Shown: positions 9,988 through 19,689 of the stretch, piece by piece
How the letters are laid out: every line of letters begins with the position of its first letter
How positions within the stretch are numbered: position 1 is the stretch's first letter
From: Sporosarcina luteola
Lineage (GTDB): Bacteria > Bacillota > Bacilli > Bacillales_A > Planococcaceae
NCBI RefSeq assembly: GCF_023715535.1
Contig: NZ_JAMBOI010000001.1
Span: 434,001-498,000, forward strand
DNA length: 64,000 nt
Direction: 5' to 3'
Made by a program: the position numbers and the translations under genes
Notes under the pieces: generated by a model
What the model was told of the DNA's origin: nothing
Databases searched by the model: none
Seen by the model: the letters and a program-made list of their open reading frames with translations, nothing else

Positions 9988-10340
9988 TGTGTTTTGGACG
10001 CAGGGCGGCTTGTTTTGATGCGGGAGCCACTCCTTTGGACGTGGGAACAGCTTCTTTGAACGCGGAGCAACCTACTTTGGACGCGGAGCAACCTGCTTTG
10101 GACGCGGAAGCCACTCCTTTGGACGCGGAGCAACCTACTTTGGACGCGGAAGCCACTCCTTTGGACGCGGAAGCCACTCCTTTGGACGCGGGAGCCACTC
10201 CTTTGGACGCGGGAGCAGCTACTTTGGACGCGGAAGCCACTACTTTGGACGCGGGAGCCACTCCTTTGGACGCGGGAGCAGCTTCTTTGGACGCGGAAGC
10301 CACTCCTTTGGACGCGGATCTTGATTCTTCTTGAGCGCAG
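9988..10340 (+). repeat. Phased direct-repeat array, family B (TTTGGACGCG), about 16 units plus one family-A unit
   Basis: Cores like CTTTGGACGCGG begin at 9993, 10014, 10034, 10055, 10076, 10097, 10118, 10139, 10160, 10181, 10202, 10223, 10244, 10265, 10286 and 10307. All but one of these steps are exactly 21 bp. The last unit, near 10328, is not family B but TTCTTGAGCGCAG, the family-A core, in roughly the next slot. Spacers are mainly AAGCCACTC, AGCAACCTA or GAGCAGCTA. The array lies between the end of the VanW gene and the start of prfA and gives spurious ORFs of 127-135 codons in both directions. Confidence 0.9.
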
Positions 10341-10349
10341 CATGCCGCT

Positions 10350-11363
10350 TCACTTAAAAACGTCTACATATTTTTCCGCAGTCGTGATTTCGATCGTTAA
10401 AGAATCCTTGCCATAAATGGCTTTGATAAGGAAAGGAGCGCTCGCAGTATTTCGGAATCTGAAGTCCAGGCCGCCGTAGGAGACAGTTGCATCTCTGCCT
10501 TTCGGGACGTAGCCGATATCTATTGAATGATGATGTCGTTCGATGTAGTTCACCGGAAGCTGGTCGACGGCGTTGAACAGGGTTGAGGATGTTTGGCAGA
10601 TCCCCCCGCCGATACCCATGACGCGTTTTTTGTTGATGATCTCGGGGGCTGGCTGGTACCCGTTCGCTTCATCTCGTGGTCCGACGACGGTATTGAAGGA
10701 GAATTGATCTCCCTTGCCAACGATGATTTTGTTAATCGCAGCTGCGGAGAGTTCTATGTTTTTATTCCTGCCTGCGTCCGTCGGGTTGAAGTAGGTCGTA
10801 TATGAAGCGATTGCAACTTCCTCCAAATGTGGGATGTCTTCGGAATCGTAGCCGCTCTCCAATATGTCGATCGGCAGTTCAATCGTACCCCCTGAAGCCG
10901 ACGCTTCCATTATCCGCTCCACTAATACGCTTTCACGCAATAGGATTAGCGGGTTGCCTTTGACGAGATTTCCATGTTCGTCCAATCTGTCGAGCACCAT
11001 ACGTTGGTCGTATCCAGCTTTTCCATCGATTCCGCGCGCGAGCTCTTTTGCAAATTGTTCAATTTTCACTATGTACGCTGCGATGTCCATTTCATAGCCT
11101 AGATCGATTGGGGTTAATGTGTGGATCAGTTTATCGGACGTCGGGTCAATGATATTAATAACTGGGATCGGTACCGGTATGATTTCCGTTTGGGCAACCG
11201 GTTGTTTCGTCGATTCTGTTTGCTTTGGGGTTTCTAGTTGTTCTGTAGGTTTTGCTGCGGGTGTTTCTGCACTATCTGTATGTCGTTCGGTCGCCGACTG
11301 TTGTTGACAGCCGACCATTCCGATTGAGCATAAGAGAACAAGGAGAACAAGCCATTTTTTCAT
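10350..11363 (-). CDS. VanW-domain lipoprotein
   Basis: I start at the ATG at 11363, which follows GGAGGTGGATGAA, giving 337 residues. The N terminus is a lipoprotein signal (KKWLVLLVLLCSIGMVGC) with Cys18 as the predicted lipidated residue, followed by a Ser/Thr/Pro/Gln-rich linker. The C-terminal half is a VanW domain with ASYTTYFNPTDAGRNKNIEL and GIGGGICQTSSTLFNAV. Such proteins (YoaR group) are cell-surface proteins of unknown activity, probably acting near peptidoglycan. It is encoded alone, downstream of tdk. Confidence 0.88.
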   Translation of the reverse strand: MKKWLVLLVLLCSIGMVGCQQQSATERHTDSAETPAAKPTEQLETPKQTESTKQPVAQTEIIPVPIPVINIIDPTSDKLIHTLTPIDLGYEMDIAAYIVKIEQFAKELARGIDGKAGYDQRMVLDRLDEHGNLVKGNPLILLRESVLVERIMEASASGGTIELPIDILESGYDSEDIPHLEEVAIASYTTYFNPTDAGRNKNIELSAAAINKIIVGKGDQFSFNTVVGPRDEANGYQPAPEIINKKRVMGIGGGICQTSSTLFNAVDQLPVNYIERHHHSIDIGYVPKGRDATVSYGGLDFRFRNTASAPFLIKAIYGKDSLTIEITTAEKYVDVFK

Positions 11364-11448
11364 TTCATCCACCTCCTGTCTTACTAGTGTTGCCATTAGC
11401 CATAGTATTCAACGGAAGTGGATAGTGTGTTGGTATTATTCCTGGAAT

Positions 11449-11480
11449 AAAAAAACAGCACGGAGCTTGTCCATGCTGTC
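11449..11480 (-). terminator. Rho-independent terminator of tdk
   Basis: ACAGCATGG pairs with CCGTGCTGT on the minus strand and is followed by seven T residues, about ten bases beyond the tdk stop. Confidence 0.85.
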
Positions 11481-11489
11481 TGTTCGGTA

Positions 11490-12092
11490 TTAGTTAATTG
11501 CCACGTTGGCGGTAACGCCGTTTGGGACTTCGTGATGCATGCGGCATCTTGCTTCGTATGCTTCGGATGCCCCGACGAGGATGATCGGATCGTCGTAACC
11601 TGCGGGTTGTCCGTTGATGAGACGTTGTGTACGGCTTGCGGGCGATCCGCAGACGGTGCAGACGGCCTGCAGTTTTGTGACGTTTTCCGCCACAGCCATA
11701 AGCTGCGGCATCGGCCCGAATGGCTCGCCGCGGAAATCCTGGTCGAGTCCTGCGACGATAACGCGGAATCCGCGGTCCGCCAATTCCATGACGACGTCGA
11801 CGATGCCTTCATCGAAAAATTGGGCTTCGTCAATGGCGATGATGTCGTAAGCATCTTTCACGAATTGTTCAATTTGAGTCGATTCGGCAACGGGCGTAGC
11901 GATAACTGTCGTTCCGTTATGGCTGACGACCGCTTCTTCACTATATCGATCATCGATTTCCGGCTTGAACACCGCGATTTTCTGTTTCGCGAATTGCGCG
12001 CGGCGTATACGTCTGATCAATTCCTCGGATTTTCCTGAAAACATGCTGCCACAAATCACTTCTATCCAGCCGCCTTGCATTGTTACGTACAT
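11490..12092 (-). CDS. tdk: Thymidine kinase (type II)
   Basis: The enzyme phosphorylates thymidine in the salvage pathway. The 200-residue reading begins at the ATG at 12092 after GAAAGGGGAACCAAT; an upstream in-frame extension has no support. The P-loop [15 protein letters not shown], the DEAQFF motif (catalytic Glu) and a zinc-binding set of cysteines (CTVCG and a later Cys/His near CRMHH) are present. The order tdk-rpmE-rho agrees with B. subtilis. Confidence 0.97.
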   Translation of the reverse strand: MYVTMQGGWIEVICGSMFSGKSEELIRRIRRAQFAKQKIAVFKPEIDDRYSEEAVVSHNGTTVIATPVAESTQIEQFVKDAYDIIAIDEAQFFDEGIVDVVMELADRGFRVIVAGLDQDFRGEPFGPMPQLMAVAENVTKLQAVCTVCGSPASRTQRLINGQPAGYDDPIILVGASEAYEARCRMHHEVPNGVTANVAIN

Positions 12093-12220
12093 ATTGGTTC
12101 CCCTTTCAATAATCGCTCTATGTAAATGTGTGTTTTTTTCATTGTTGGAATGTCTATCATACATCAAAAAACCATGGAAAGGACGTCTTTTATTTCATGT
12201 CAGGATATGTTATGGAGGGA

Positions 12221-12262
12221 TGTTTTGGACGCGGAACACGCCACTTTGGACGCAGTGTGCCT
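12221..12262 (+). repeat. Two-unit family-B repeat remnant
   Basis: TTTTGGACGCGG at 12224 and TTTGGACGCAG at 12245 are exactly 21 bp apart, as in the longer family-B arrays. The pair lies between the rpmE terminator and the tdk start, so it may be a young or decayed array. Confidence 0.75.
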
Positions 12263-12340
12263 CATTCGTCGCGCCAAATTGATTTCGACAAATAAAGGGG
12301 TTAATTTAAAATGAATTCTATTTGTTTTATTCCCAAATTG

Positions 12341-12370
12341 AAAACCCGCCAAACAACGTTGGCGGGTTGG
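12341..12370 (-). terminator. Rho-independent terminator of rpmE
   Basis: ACCCGCCAA pairs with TTGGCGGGT on the minus strand and runs into TTTTCAATTT, eight bases past the rpmE stop. Confidence 0.88.
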
Positions 12371-12377
12371 AAGGTTC

Positions 12378-12593
12378 TTATTCTTGTCCTTCTTCTTTGA
12401 AGCCGTACTTCTTGTTGAAGCGGTCGATACGTCCGTCCGCAGAAGCGAATTTTTGGCGTCCAGTGTAGAATGGGTGGCATTCCGAGCAAACTTCTACGCG
12501 GATTTCCTCTTTTACAGATCCTGTTTCGAATGTGTTACCACATGAACAAGTAACTTTTGCAAGTTTGTAGTTAGGATGAATTCCTGCTCTCAT
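12378..12593 (-). CDS. rpmE: 50S ribosomal protein L31, zinc-binding type
   Basis: The protein has 71 residues when started at the ATG at 12593 after AGAGGAGAGAGACC; the longer ORF reads through the leader and is not real. The sequence [16 protein letters not shown], the CSCG pair and [13 protein letters not shown] give the four ligands of the zinc form of L31, as opposed to the zinc-free YtiA paralogue. A long, structured 5' leader precedes it. Confidence 0.96.
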   Translation of the reverse strand: MRAGIHPNYKLAKVTCSCGNTFETGSVKEEIRVEVCSECHPFYTGRQKFASADGRIDRFNKKYGFKEEGQE

Positions 12594-12717
12594 CGGTCTC
12601 TCTCCTCTCGCCCTGAACCATCTGGAACAGAGATTATTGTAGGGTGTTACATAAGACTGATGCCTTACACGGTCCGTATATGTCAACCGCATATGCAGCA
12701 GATGGTCATGAACCATA
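12594..12717 (-). promoter_or_regulatory. Predicted L31 autoregulatory leader (rpmE 5' UTR)
   Basis: Transcription from the promoter just upstream would give a 5' UTR of about 124 nt. In it ACCATCTG (12699-12706 on the plus-strand map) can pair perfectly with CAGATGGT (12617-12624), closing a domain that holds smaller hairpins and ends just before the Shine-Dalgarno sequence. Ribosomal protein L31 leaders have been predicted in Firmicutes, so binding by L31 itself is likely. The pairing is seen here; membership of that class is inferred. Confidence 0.6.
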
Positions 12718-12724
12718 CTCAAGA

Positions 12725-12753
12725 ATTATAACAAATTGGACAGGTACATGCAA
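12725..12753 (-). promoter_or_regulatory. Sigma-A promoter of rpmE
   Basis: On the minus strand TTGCAT (12753-12748) and a perfect TATAAT (12730-12725) are separated by 17 bases. Confidence 0.8.
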
Positions 12754-12798
12754 CTATTTTATTTCGAATGTCACACTGCTATTTCACTTCATAATACC

Positions 12799-12832
12799 TG
12801 CTCGCAAACGCCGTTCTTCGTGACGGCGTTAA
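12799..12832 (-). terminator. Hairpin after rho with shared GCCGTCACGAAGAACGGC core
   Basis: AACGCCGT and ACGGCGTT form a stem around CACGAAGA on the minus strand, about 20 bases past the rho stop. There is only a short T run (TTTGCGAGCA). The same loop, inner stem and GCGAGCA tail occur after pbpG near 51187, so this is a recurring module, probably a terminator. Confidence 0.6.
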
Positions 12833-12848
12833 CTATTTCATTTCAAAT

Positions 12849-14132
12849 TTAAAGAAGACCTTTCCCATTGCGATGGGCTTTCATTTCTTCATTGAGCTTG
12901 TCGAAGAATTCCTCGTTCGATTTCGACTGGCGCAGTTTTTTCAGGAAGCGTTCTGCGAAGTCGTGAGCGTCGGAAAATGTTTTTCGGATTGCCCAAAGTT
13001 TTTCCAACTGGTCGCTCGGGAGGAGCAGTTCCTCTTTCCGAGTTCCGGAGCGGCGGATGTCGAGTGCAGGGAAAATCCTGCGTTCTGCGAGGCTGCGGTC
13101 GAGATGCAGCTCCATATTGCCTGTCCCTTTGAATTCCTCGTAGATGACTTCATCCATACGTGAGCCAGTGTCGATCAAAGCTGTCGCCAGAATCGTCAAG
13201 CTGCCGCCTTCTTCAAGGTTTCGCGCCGCACCGAAGAACCGCTTCGGACGGTGGAATGCAGCTGGATCAATACCACCCGACAGTGTACGGCCGCTTGGCG
13301 GGATGACAAGGTTATAGGCGCGAGCAAGTCTCGTGATGGAATCCATGAGAATGACAACGTCGCGTTTATGTTCAACTAAGCGCATCGCTCGCTCCAAGAC
13401 GAGTTCAGCGACTTTGACGTGGTTTTCCGGTACTTCGTCGAATGTCGAGCTGACGACGTCGGCATTGACGGACCGTTCGATGTCCGTCACTTCCTCAGGA
13501 CGCTCGTCGATAAGGAGGACTATCAGTTCCGCTTCGGGATGATTCGTCGTGATCGCATTGGCGATTTCCTTTAATAGCATTGTTTTACCCGCTTTCGGCG
13601 GCGCGACGATAAGTCCACGTTGACCGAATCCGACTGGCGACACCAGGTCCATGATGCGGGTCGACAGTTTCTGCGGTACTGTTTCGAGTTTAATATGACG
13701 GTCCGGGTAGAGCGGCGTGAGTCCCGGGAAGTGGACGCGTTCCCGTGCAACTTCCGGGTTTTCGCCGTTGACAGCTTCCACTTGCAAGAGGCCGTAGTAG
13801 CGTTCGTTCTCTTTCGGCGGGCGCACTTTCCCAGTCACCTTGTCCCCGTTCCGCAGATCGAATCGTCTGATTTGGGAGGCGGAGATGTAGATGTCTTCAG
13901 AGCTCGGCGAGTAATTGATTGGGCGGAGGAATCCGTATCCTTCCGATTGGATGATTTCGAGTACGCCTTCCATGAAGAAGAAACCTTCCTGTTCGGCACG
14001 TGTTTTCAGGATGGCGAAGATCAGTTCTTTTTTTGTCAGTTTGCTGTAATAGGAGATTTTGAATTCCTTTGCAAGCTCATATAACTCTTTCAGTGTCATA
14101 TTTTCCAAGCTGGCGATTGTTAGAATTGACAT
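12849..14132 (-). CDS. rho: Transcription termination factor Rho
   Basis: Rho is the hexameric RNA-dependent ATPase that ends transcription of untranslated RNA. The 427-residue protein has the N-terminal helical Rho_N domain, a cold-shock-like RNA-binding fold ([18 protein letters not shown]), the P-loop [12 protein letters not shown], the Walker B region [14 protein letters not shown], and the Q/R loops. It has the B. subtilis neighbours rpmE and glpX. Confidence 0.98.
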   Translation of the reverse strand: MSILTIASLENMTLKELYELAKEFKISYYSKLTKKELIFAILKTRAEQEGFFFMEGVLEIIQSEGYGFLRPINYSPSSEDIYISASQIRRFDLRNGDKVTGKVRPPKENERYYGLLQVEAVNGENPEVARERVHFPGLTPLYPDRHIKLETVPQKLSTRIMDLVSPVGFGQRGLIVAPPKAGKTMLLKEIANAITTNHPEAELIVLLIDERPEEVTDIERSVNADVVSSTFDEVPENHVKVAELVLERAMRLVEHKRDVVILMDSITRLARAYNLVIPPSGRTLSGGIDPAAFHRPKRFFGAARNLEEGGSLTILATALIDTGSRMDEVIYEEFKGTGNMELHLDRSLAERRIFPALDIRRSGTRKEELLLPSDQLEKLWAIRKTFSDAHDFAERFLKKLRQSKSNEEFFDKLNEEMKAHRNGKGLL

Positions 14133-14214
14133 AGTTTCGTAAGCTCCACTCTTTATTTGATTTTCGTTTGTTAGGGTTTGTTTTCAATAGGGTAGGTGAA
14201 TCGGACAATAGAAG

Positions 14215-14240
14215 GATGCCCGGCGGATTGCCGGGCGATG
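14215..14240 (-). terminator. Hairpin between glpX and rho
   Basis: A perfect seven-pair stem, GCCCGGC with GCCGGGC around AATCC, lies 35 bases past the glpX stop. The following sequence is ATCCTTCTATT, so the U tract is poor. It may be a weak or partial terminator. Confidence 0.5.
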
Positions 14241-14274
14241 AGGCTTGCTATTATTAATTCAAATAAAAATATAA

Positions 14275-15240
14275 TTAGTCTTCCATCACTAAGTTCGGTT
14301 TTTTCTTCAAGCTGTGGCGTCCTTCTACGAAACGGATTGTTCCGGATTTGGAGCGCATGACGAGTGAGTGGGTTTCGCTGTAGCCGCCTTTGAATTGGAC
14401 GCCGCGCAGCAGTTCGCCGTCTGTCACTCCGGTTGCAGCGAAGATGGCGTCATCGCCTTTTACAAGATCATCCATATAGAGGACTTTGGAGACGTCGATT
14501 CCCATTTTTTCACAGCGCAGGCGCTCTTCTTCATTTGAAGGGACGAGACGGCCTTGGATTTCCCCGCCGAGGCATTTGAGTCCGACTGCGGCGATGACGC
14601 CTTCAGGAGCTCCGCCGATACCGAACATAATATCTACGCCTGTGTCATCGAATGCTGTATTGATAGCGCCCGCCACGTCTCCATCGTCGATAAGTTTGAT
14701 ACGCGCGCCGGTTGCTCTGATTTCTTCAATTATTTTCGAATGGCGTTCACGGTTCAGGACAGTTGCCACAACTTCATCGATTGATTTGTTTTTCGCTTTA
14801 GCGACAGCATGCAGGTTATCCGTGACGGATGCGTCGATATTGATTTTGCCAACCGCTTCGGGTCCGACTGCGATTTTATTCATATACATGTCAGGTGCGT
14901 TGAGGAGGTTCCCTTTGTCCGCAATAGCGATGACCGCAAGTGCATTCCAGCCTCCTGATGCGACGATGTTCGTACCTTCCACCGGATCTACTGCAACGTC
15001 CACTTCCGGACCTTGGCCCGTTCCGAGCTCTTCTCCGATATAAAGCATCGGCGCTTCATCCATTTCGCCTTCGCCGATTACAACGACCCCTTGCATCGGG
15101 ATCGTATCGAACACCGTACGCATCGCTTCCGTCGCGGCGTCATCCGCTTCGTTTTTCAAACCGCGCCCCATCCAGCGGGCAGCCGATACAGCCGCTGCCT
15201 CTGTTACACGTACTAATTCCATCGATAAACTGCGTTCCAT
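14275..15240 (-). CDS. glpX: Fructose-1,6-bisphosphatase class II
   Basis: The enzyme dephosphorylates fructose 1,6-bisphosphate in gluconeogenesis using divalent metal. The 321 residues match GlpX/YwjI length and show [17 protein letters not shown] and the metal-site motif [16 protein letters not shown]. It lies between murA and rho and follows the tal/fbaA glycolytic genes as in B. subtilis. GGAGG lies ten bases before the first ATG; a second ATG six codons on is also possible. Confidence 0.96.
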   Translation of the reverse strand: MERSLSMELVRVTEAAAVSAARWMGRGLKNEADDAATEAMRTVFDTIPMQGVVVIGEGEMDEAPMLYIGEELGTGQGPEVDVAVDPVEGTNIVASGGWNALAVIAIADKGNLLNAPDMYMNKIAVGPEAVGKINIDASVTDNLHAVAKAKNKSIDEVVATVLNRERHSKIIEEIRATGARIKLIDDGDVAGAINTAFDDTGVDIMFGIGGAPEGVIAAVGLKCLGGEIQGRLVPSNEEERLRCEKMGIDVSKVLYMDDLVKGDDAIFAATGVTDGELLRGVQFKGGYSETHSLVMRSKSGTIRFVEGRHSLKKKPNLVMED

Positions 15241-15292
15241 TATGATTGTTCCTCCCGTTTAGCGCATTTCATTATATAGTCTCAAATAAACG

Positions 15293-15400
15293 CTATTCAT
15301 TGTCTAGCTTCAGGCGCTAGACGGGTGCCTTAATTTCTGCAAAAACCGCAGAAATACGGCAAATCGAACCCTTCGCAGTTCGATTCACTGTAAGATTCGT
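15293..15400. repeat. Cluster of three intergenic palindromes including a GTCTAGC element
   Basis: Between murA and glpX lie three hairpins in a row: GTCTAGC...GCTAGAC (15302-15322), ATTTCTGC...GCAGAAAT (about 15333-15355) and AATCGAAC...GTTCGATT (about 15361-15388). The first resembles a second palindrome near 51253. Similar GTCTAGC-type elements are scattered between genes in other Bacillales, as far as I recall. One of the hairpins may end murA transcription, though none has a good T run. Confidence 0.55.
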
Positions 15401-15428
15401 TACTAGTATAGCATAGCAACGTTTCACA

Positions 15429-16706
15429 TTAATCAGTGATAGTCGCTTTTTCAGGTACCGTCACTTTCCGGATATCCGCCCCAATGCCGCGGAGTTTCTC
15501 GATAAGATCGCTATAGCCACGTTCGATATGTTGGATTTCCTGGATCTCGGTTTCGCCGTCAGCGAGCAGTCCCGCGATGACGAGAGCCGCCCCTGCGCGT
15601 AGATCGGATGTACGGACGGTCGCTGCTTGTAGTGGAGTCGGCCCTGAAAGAATGACCGATTGCCCTTCCACTTTTCCGTCGGCATTCATCCGCCGCAGTT
15701 CGTCTATTTGCTTGAAACGTGCGGAATAGATTGTGTCCGAAATGACGGAAGATCCGTTCGCCTGCGTCAATAGTACGGAAAATGGCTGTTGAAGATCTGT
15801 CGGGAATCCAGGGTAGACGAGTGTCTTTACGTCCACCGCTAGCAGATTCTCCGATTTCGGAATGAAAATATGCTCTTCTCTCTCTTCAACTTTAACGCCC
15901 ATCTCACGCAGTTTCGCGGTCAACGCTTCGACGTGGAAAGGGATGACGTTATCGATCGTAACGCCATCTCCGACTGCAGCCGCCATGATCATGAACGTGC
16001 CTGCCTCGATCCTGTCCGGAATGATCGTATGTTTCGTTCCGTGCAGTTTCTCGACGCCTTCGATGCGGATGACATTCGTTCCCGCACCTTTGATGTTGGC
16101 GCCCATATTCGAAAGCAATGTGGCGACATCGATGATTTCGGGTTCTTTCGCCGCGTTTTCGATAATCGTCCGCCCTTTGGCACGGACCGCCGCAAGCATG
16201 ATGTTGATCGTCGCGCCGACAGAAACGACGTCCAGATAGATTTTCGCGCCGCGCAGTTCATCGGCCCGCAAATAGATGGCGCCGTGTTCGTTCGTCACTT
16301 TTGCGCCCAATGCTTCAAAGCCCTTGATATGCTGGTCGATCGGACGGGGACCCAGATGGCAGCCCCCCGGGAGTCCAATTGCGGCATGCTTGAACCGGCC
16401 GAGCATGGCGCCCATCATATAATAAGAAGCTCTCAGCTTTTTCACTTTACCATTCGGAAGCGGCATGGCGATCATTTCCGAAGGATCGATCGTCATTTTT
16501 CCATCTTCGAATTCCACTTTCCCGCCAATGTCTTCAAGGAGTGCTTGGAGGGTGAGGACGTCAGAGATTTCCGGAAGTCCGTCGATCGTGACAGGTGAAT
16601 CCGCCAAAATTGATGCCGGGATCAATGCGACTGCACTATTTTTCGCTCCACTTACTTTTATCGTTCCACGTAGAGGGTTGCCGCCTCTGATTTTATAAAC
16701 GTCCAT
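15429..16706 (-). CDS. murA: UDP-N-acetylglucosamine 1-carboxyvinyltransferase (MurZ type)
   Basis: This is the first committed step of peptidoglycan synthesis: enolpyruvyl transfer from PEP to UDP-GlcNAc. The start at 16706 follows AGGAGACTGAA and gives 425 residues. The catalytic cysteine is present in [18 protein letters not shown], whose wording matches the second B. subtilis copy (MurAB/MurZ), as does the place between tal and glpX. A second copy (MurAA type) is therefore expected elsewhere. Confidence 0.96.
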   Translation of the reverse strand: MDVYKIRGGNPLRGTIKVSGAKNSAVALIPASILADSPVTIDGLPEISDVLTLQALLEDIGGKVEFEDGKMTIDPSEMIAMPLPNGKVKKLRASYYMMGAMLGRFKHAAIGLPGGCHLGPRPIDQHIKGFEALGAKVTNEHGAIYLRADELRGAKIYLDVVSVGATINIMLAAVRAKGRTIIENAAKEPEIIDVATLLSNMGANIKGAGTNVIRIEGVEKLHGTKHTIIPDRIEAGTFMIMAAAVGDGVTIDNVIPFHVEALTAKLREMGVKVEEREEHIFIPKSENLLAVDVKTLVYPGFPTDLQQPFSVLLTQANGSSVISDTIYSARFKQIDELRRMNADGKVEGQSVILSGPTPLQAATVRTSDLRAGAALVIAGLLADGETEIQEIQHIERGYSDLIEKLRGIGADIRKVTVPEKATITD

Positions 16707-16726
16707 TTCAGTCTCCTTTAGGCGTT

Positions 16727-17374
16727 TCACTTGTTCTTTCTTGATTCCCAATCTTCGAGGAATTGCTGGATGCCTTTGTCGGTTAACGGATGGTTGAATA
16801 ATTGCTTGAGCACGTTGAATGGCGTCGTCGAGATATGCGCTCCTGCAAGCGCCGCGTCTGTAATATGCTGCGGGCTGCGGATGGACGCTGCGATGATTTG
16901 CGTATCCATGTCATGGATTGTGAAAATGTCCGCGATTGTGCTGATCAGTTGGATTCCTTCTTGACCGATATCATCAAGTCTGCCGAGGAATGGGGAAACA
17001 TATGTGGCTCCAGCGCGTGCAGCAAGCAATGCTTGGTTGGCACTGAAAATGAGGGTCACGTTTGTTTTGATGCCTTCTTGAGCGAATACGGAGCACGCTT
17101 TCAGACCTTCCGGCGTCATTGGTAGCTTCACCGTGATGTTCGGCGCGATTTTCGCAAGCTCGCGTCCTTCTTCGATCATTCCTTCCGCGTCGAGTGCGAT
17201 GACTTCAGCGCTGACGGAGCCGGGTACGAGTGATGTGATTTCGCGCAGGCGGTCGTGGAATGAAATATTTTCTTTCGCAACTAAAGATGGATTTGTTGTT
17301 ACGCCGGAGATGATCCCCCAGCTATGTGCTTCTTTGATTTCTTCGAAGTTTGCCGTATCGATGAAAAATTTCAT
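16727..17374 (-). CDS. tal: Transaldolase, fructose-6-phosphate aldolase-like
   Basis: The 215-residue class I aldolase works in the pentose phosphate pathway. The ATG at 17374 is used; the longer ORF runs back into a repeat element. The motif [13 protein letters not shown], the TTNPSL segment, the Schiff-base lysine in [13 protein letters not shown] and [14 protein letters not shown] are all present. It equals B. subtilis ywjH and is followed closely by murA. Confidence 0.95.
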   Translation of the reverse strand: MKFFIDTANFEEIKEAHSWGIISGVTTNPSLVAKENISFHDRLREITSLVPGSVSAEVIALDAEGMIEEGRELAKIAPNITVKLPMTPEGLKACSVFAQEGIKTNVTLIFSANQALLAARAGATYVSPFLGRLDDIGQEGIQLISTIADIFTIHDMDTQIIAASIRSPQHITDAALAGAHISTTPFNVLKQLFNHPLTDKGIQQFLEDWESRKNK

Positions 17375-17403
17375 GTGTATAGTTCCTCCTCTTATGAATG
17401 GAA

Positions 17404-17446
17404 AAGAAGGAGAATGCATCTTGGTTTTCGATGCTTCTCCTATTTG
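17404..17446 (-). terminator. Hairpin upstream of tal
   Basis: On the minus strand GGAGAAGCATC and GATGCATTCTCC form a long stem followed by TTCTTTTCC. It probably ends transcription from fbaA and leaves tal to its own promoter or to read-through. Confidence 0.6.
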
Positions 17447-17462
17447 TATGTCAGATAACACA

Positions 17463-17592
17463 GTTGATTTCCGTTCCGGGCGGACGCTTTCCGGGGGGCG
17501 GGCGGTGAGTCTCCTCGGTCGCTGCGCTCCACTGCGGGGTCTCACCTGTCCCGCTTATCCCCCAGGAGTCGCCGCCCTTCACTTCAATCAAC
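17463..17592. repeat. GC-rich ~130-bp intergenic repeat element with short inverted ends
   Basis: The segment begins GTTGATTTCCGTTCC and ends CTTCACTTCAATCAAC, so GTTGAT and ATCAAC form inverted ends. The inside is GC-rich with the strings GGCGGTGAG, CTGCGGGGTCTCACC and GTCGCCGCCC that can fold back on each other. I recognise it as a scattered repeat found between genes in many Bacillaceae and Planococcaceae; only one copy is in this window. It has no coding capacity and sits between fbaA and tal. Confidence 0.7.
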
Positions 17593-17632
17593 AAAATATA
17601 ACATTCCCTCTTATTTTAGGGTTTTTTTATTA

Positions 17633-18490
17633 TTAAGCTTTTCCTGAGCTGCCGAATTCGCGCATTTTGCTGATGACTGATTTTTTGATTGCATCGCGCA
17701 TCGGTGCCAAGTATTTACGTGGATCGTAGACGTCCGGGTCTGCGTTCAATGTTTCGCGGACCGCTTTTGTGCCTTCGATCTGGTTTTCAGTGTTGACGTT
17801 GATTTTCGCAGTTCCTAGTGAGATGGCGCGTTGGATATCCTTTGTCGGGATGCCTGTTCCGCCATGGAGGACAAGTGGAAGGTCCGATTGGCTTGAGATT
17901 TCTTCCATTTCCTTGAATCCTAGGTTCGGTTCGCCTTTGTAAGGGCCGTGAACCGATCCGAGGGCCGGCGCCAAGCAGTCGATGTCCGTGTTGTCGACAA
18001 GCTCCTTGCATTCTGCCGGGTCTGCGTAGATGACTCCATCAGCGATGACGTCGTCTTCCTGCCCGCCGACTACGCCGAGTTCAGCTTCAACGGATATGCC
18101 TTTTGCATGGGCATATTCCACAACTTCCTTCGTAATTTCAATGTTTTCTGCAAGAGGTTTGGAAGATGCGTCGATCATGACGGATGTGAAGCCCGCGTCG
18201 ATCGCCTCTTTGCATTTTTCGAAACTGGATCCGTGGTCCAGATGGATAGCGACAGGTACGGTGATGTTGTAATCATGCATCAACCCTTTTACCATGTTGA
18301 CGACTGTTGTAAACCCGCCCATATAGCGTGCTGCACCTTCGGAAACGCCGAGTATCACCGGTGACTTCTCTTCTTGCGCCGCTTGCAGGATCGCTTGTGT
18401 GTATTCAAGGTTGTTCAAGTTGAACTGCCCGATTGCATATCCTTCTTTTTTTCCTTTGATCATCATTTCTTTCATTGAAACAAGTGCCAT
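17633..18490 (-). CDS. fbaA: Fructose-bisphosphate aldolase class II
   Basis: The zinc enzyme of glycolysis and gluconeogenesis; 285 residues. The metal-ligand motifs [15 protein letters not shown] and [15 protein letters not shown] are clear, and the C-terminal [16 protein letters not shown] loop is present. The start follows GAGGAGGCTAATGCA. Its place after spo0F and before tal matches B. subtilis. Confidence 0.97.
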   Translation of the reverse strand: MALVSMKEMMIKGKKEGYAIGQFNLNNLEYTQAILQAAQEEKSPVILGVSEGAARYMGGFTTVVNMVKGLMHDYNITVPVAIHLDHGSSFEKCKEAIDAGFTSVMIDASSKPLAENIEITKEVVEYAHAKGISVEAELGVVGGQEDDVIADGVIYADPAECKELVDNTDIDCLAPALGSVHGPYKGEPNLGFKEMEEISSQSDLPLVLHGGTGIPTKDIQRAISLGTAKINVNTENQIEGTKAVRETLNADPDVYDPRKYLAPMRDAIKKSVISKMREFGSSGKA

Positions 18491-18559
18491 TGCATTAGCC
18501 TCCTCGGATCGTCGAGATGAATTTATTGTTTGAATCGATATTTACCTCTTTTATCATAA

Positions 18560-18589
18560 CAAAAACAGACAGTATTTACTACTGTCTGG
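18560..18589 (-). terminator. Rho-independent terminator of spo0F
   Basis: CAGACAGTA pairs with TACTGTCTG on the minus strand and is followed by TTTTTG, about 40 bases past the spo0F stop. Confidence 0.88.
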
Positions 18590-18626
18590 GTTGTGGCTGC
18601 GGCGCGTCTTCGTTTCTGTATATTTA

Positions 18627-18992
18627 TTATTCTCCACGATGTAAAATTTCTTTGACCGCGTCTCGCACTTCATAAATGTTGAATGGTTTCGTAAAATATT
18701 TCTCTGCCCCGTTTTTAATTGCCTCTTCCGTCAGTTCGACTTCCCCGTAGGCTGTCATCATGATGACAGGAATCTGGGGCCAGTCTTTCTTCAGCCTTTT
18801 CAGCACTTCCACTCCGTCGATACCCGGCATTTTCATGTCCAGTAATACACAATCGGGTTCTTTCTCGGTAATCAATTGGAGAGCTTCAGCGCCATTTGCG
18901 GCCAACCTCGCTTCAAACCCCTCTTTTGTGAATACCTCATTTAATAAAAGTCGTATTCCGGCTTGATCATCGACGATTAGCAAACTCTTCAA
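18627..18992 (-). CDS. spo0F: Sporulation phosphorelay response regulator Spo0F
   Basis: Spo0F is a stand-alone receiver that passes phosphate from sporulation kinases to Spo0B. The protein (121 residues from a TTG at 18992, placed five bases after GGGGTGA) reads KSLLIVDDQAGIRLLLNEVF and has the phosphoacceptor Asp in VLLDMKMPGIDG, the MTAYGE switch region and the KPF lysine. There is no output domain. A GTG three codons upstream is possible but lies inside the ribosome binding site. Confidence 0.95.
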   Translation of the reverse strand: MKSLLIVDDQAGIRLLLNEVFTKEGFEARLAANGAEALQLITEKEPDCVLLDMKMPGIDGVEVLKRLKKDWPQIPVIMMTAYGEVELTEEAIKNGAEKYFTKPFNIYEVRDAVKEILHRGE

Positions 18993-19032
18993 AAGGCTCA
19001 CCCCTTTTTTTTATTGACCCATTAGTTATCAA

Positions 19033-19041
19033 TTTGACAAA
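19033..19041 (-). promoter_or_regulatory. Possible Spo0A box upstream of spo0F
   Basis: TTTGTCAAA on the minus strand matches the 0A-box consensus TGTCRAA and lies about 40 bases upstream of the spo0F start. Spo0A control of spo0F is known in B. subtilis; the exact site here is a prediction. Confidence 0.45.
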
Positions 19042-19161
19042 AAATTTGAAAACCCTCTTTTTTTTAATTATTATTGTAAAATTGTTTTAATTCAAGAGAC
19101 CGCACTGGAAAACTTGGTTTTATTCCCGGGAGAAAATATAATGGGTAACGAGGTGGTTGAG

Positions 19162-19683
19162 ATGAAAATATTGACGACACAAATCGGCGGGCTCGTGCAG
19201 CGTGCCGGTTCAAATAATGAAGAGGCTGTCGAGGAGACGGCACGGCTGTTGGCCCAGGCGACGATCGGAGAAGGACGCGTCATTTTTGCCGGTTTCGATG
19301 AAATGGAAGCTGTCGGATTAAACGCGGTCTTTGCTGCGGAACCGTTCCAGGGTGCAGTCCGTTATGAAGAGGAGATGGAGATCCATTCTGCGGACAGGGT
19401 TTGGCTATTTGCCCGTTCAGCAACGGATGAACGAGCACTCCAGTTCGCGCGTGTGCTTGCGCAGAAATTCATTCCATTCGCGGTTGTTGCAGGCGAGAAG
19501 GCGACGGAGGACAATGAGCTGGCGGATTTGGCATATACGTATATGGCGACAGGCGTTGTGAGAGGGATTTTACCAGGCGAGGATATCGGCAGCCGGATCG
19601 TCCAGCCGAATTTGTTGGCCGCGCTCTTTTTGTATGAGGCGGTCAAGATGGCGTATGACGAGATGGTGAGTGAAGAGGATTAG
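19162..19683 (+). CDS. ywjG: YwjG family protein (DUF2529)
   Basis: The start ATG at 19162 follows GAGGTGGTTGAG and gives 173 residues, close to B. subtilis YwjG; the longer ORF start lacks a ribosome binding site. The sequence MKILTTQIGGLVQRAGSNN and a C-terminal AALFLYEAVKMAYDEM helix are family features. The middle resembles a sugar-isomerase-like alpha/beta fold, but no function is known. It is divergent from spo0F and convergent with pyrG. Confidence 0.85.
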   Translation: MKILTTQIGGLVQRAGSNNEEAVEETARLLAQATIGEGRVIFAGFDEMEAVGLNAVFAAEPFQGAVRYEEEMEIHSADRVWLFARSATDERALQFARVLAQKFIPFAVVAGEKATEDNELADLAYTYMATGVVRGILPGEDIGSRIVQPNLLAALFLYEAVKMAYDEMVSEED

Positions 19684-19689
19684 GTGAGA

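Noticed and set aside
9920..10343. ORFs of 127-135 codons in both directions
   Set aside because: They are translations of the family-B array and not genes.
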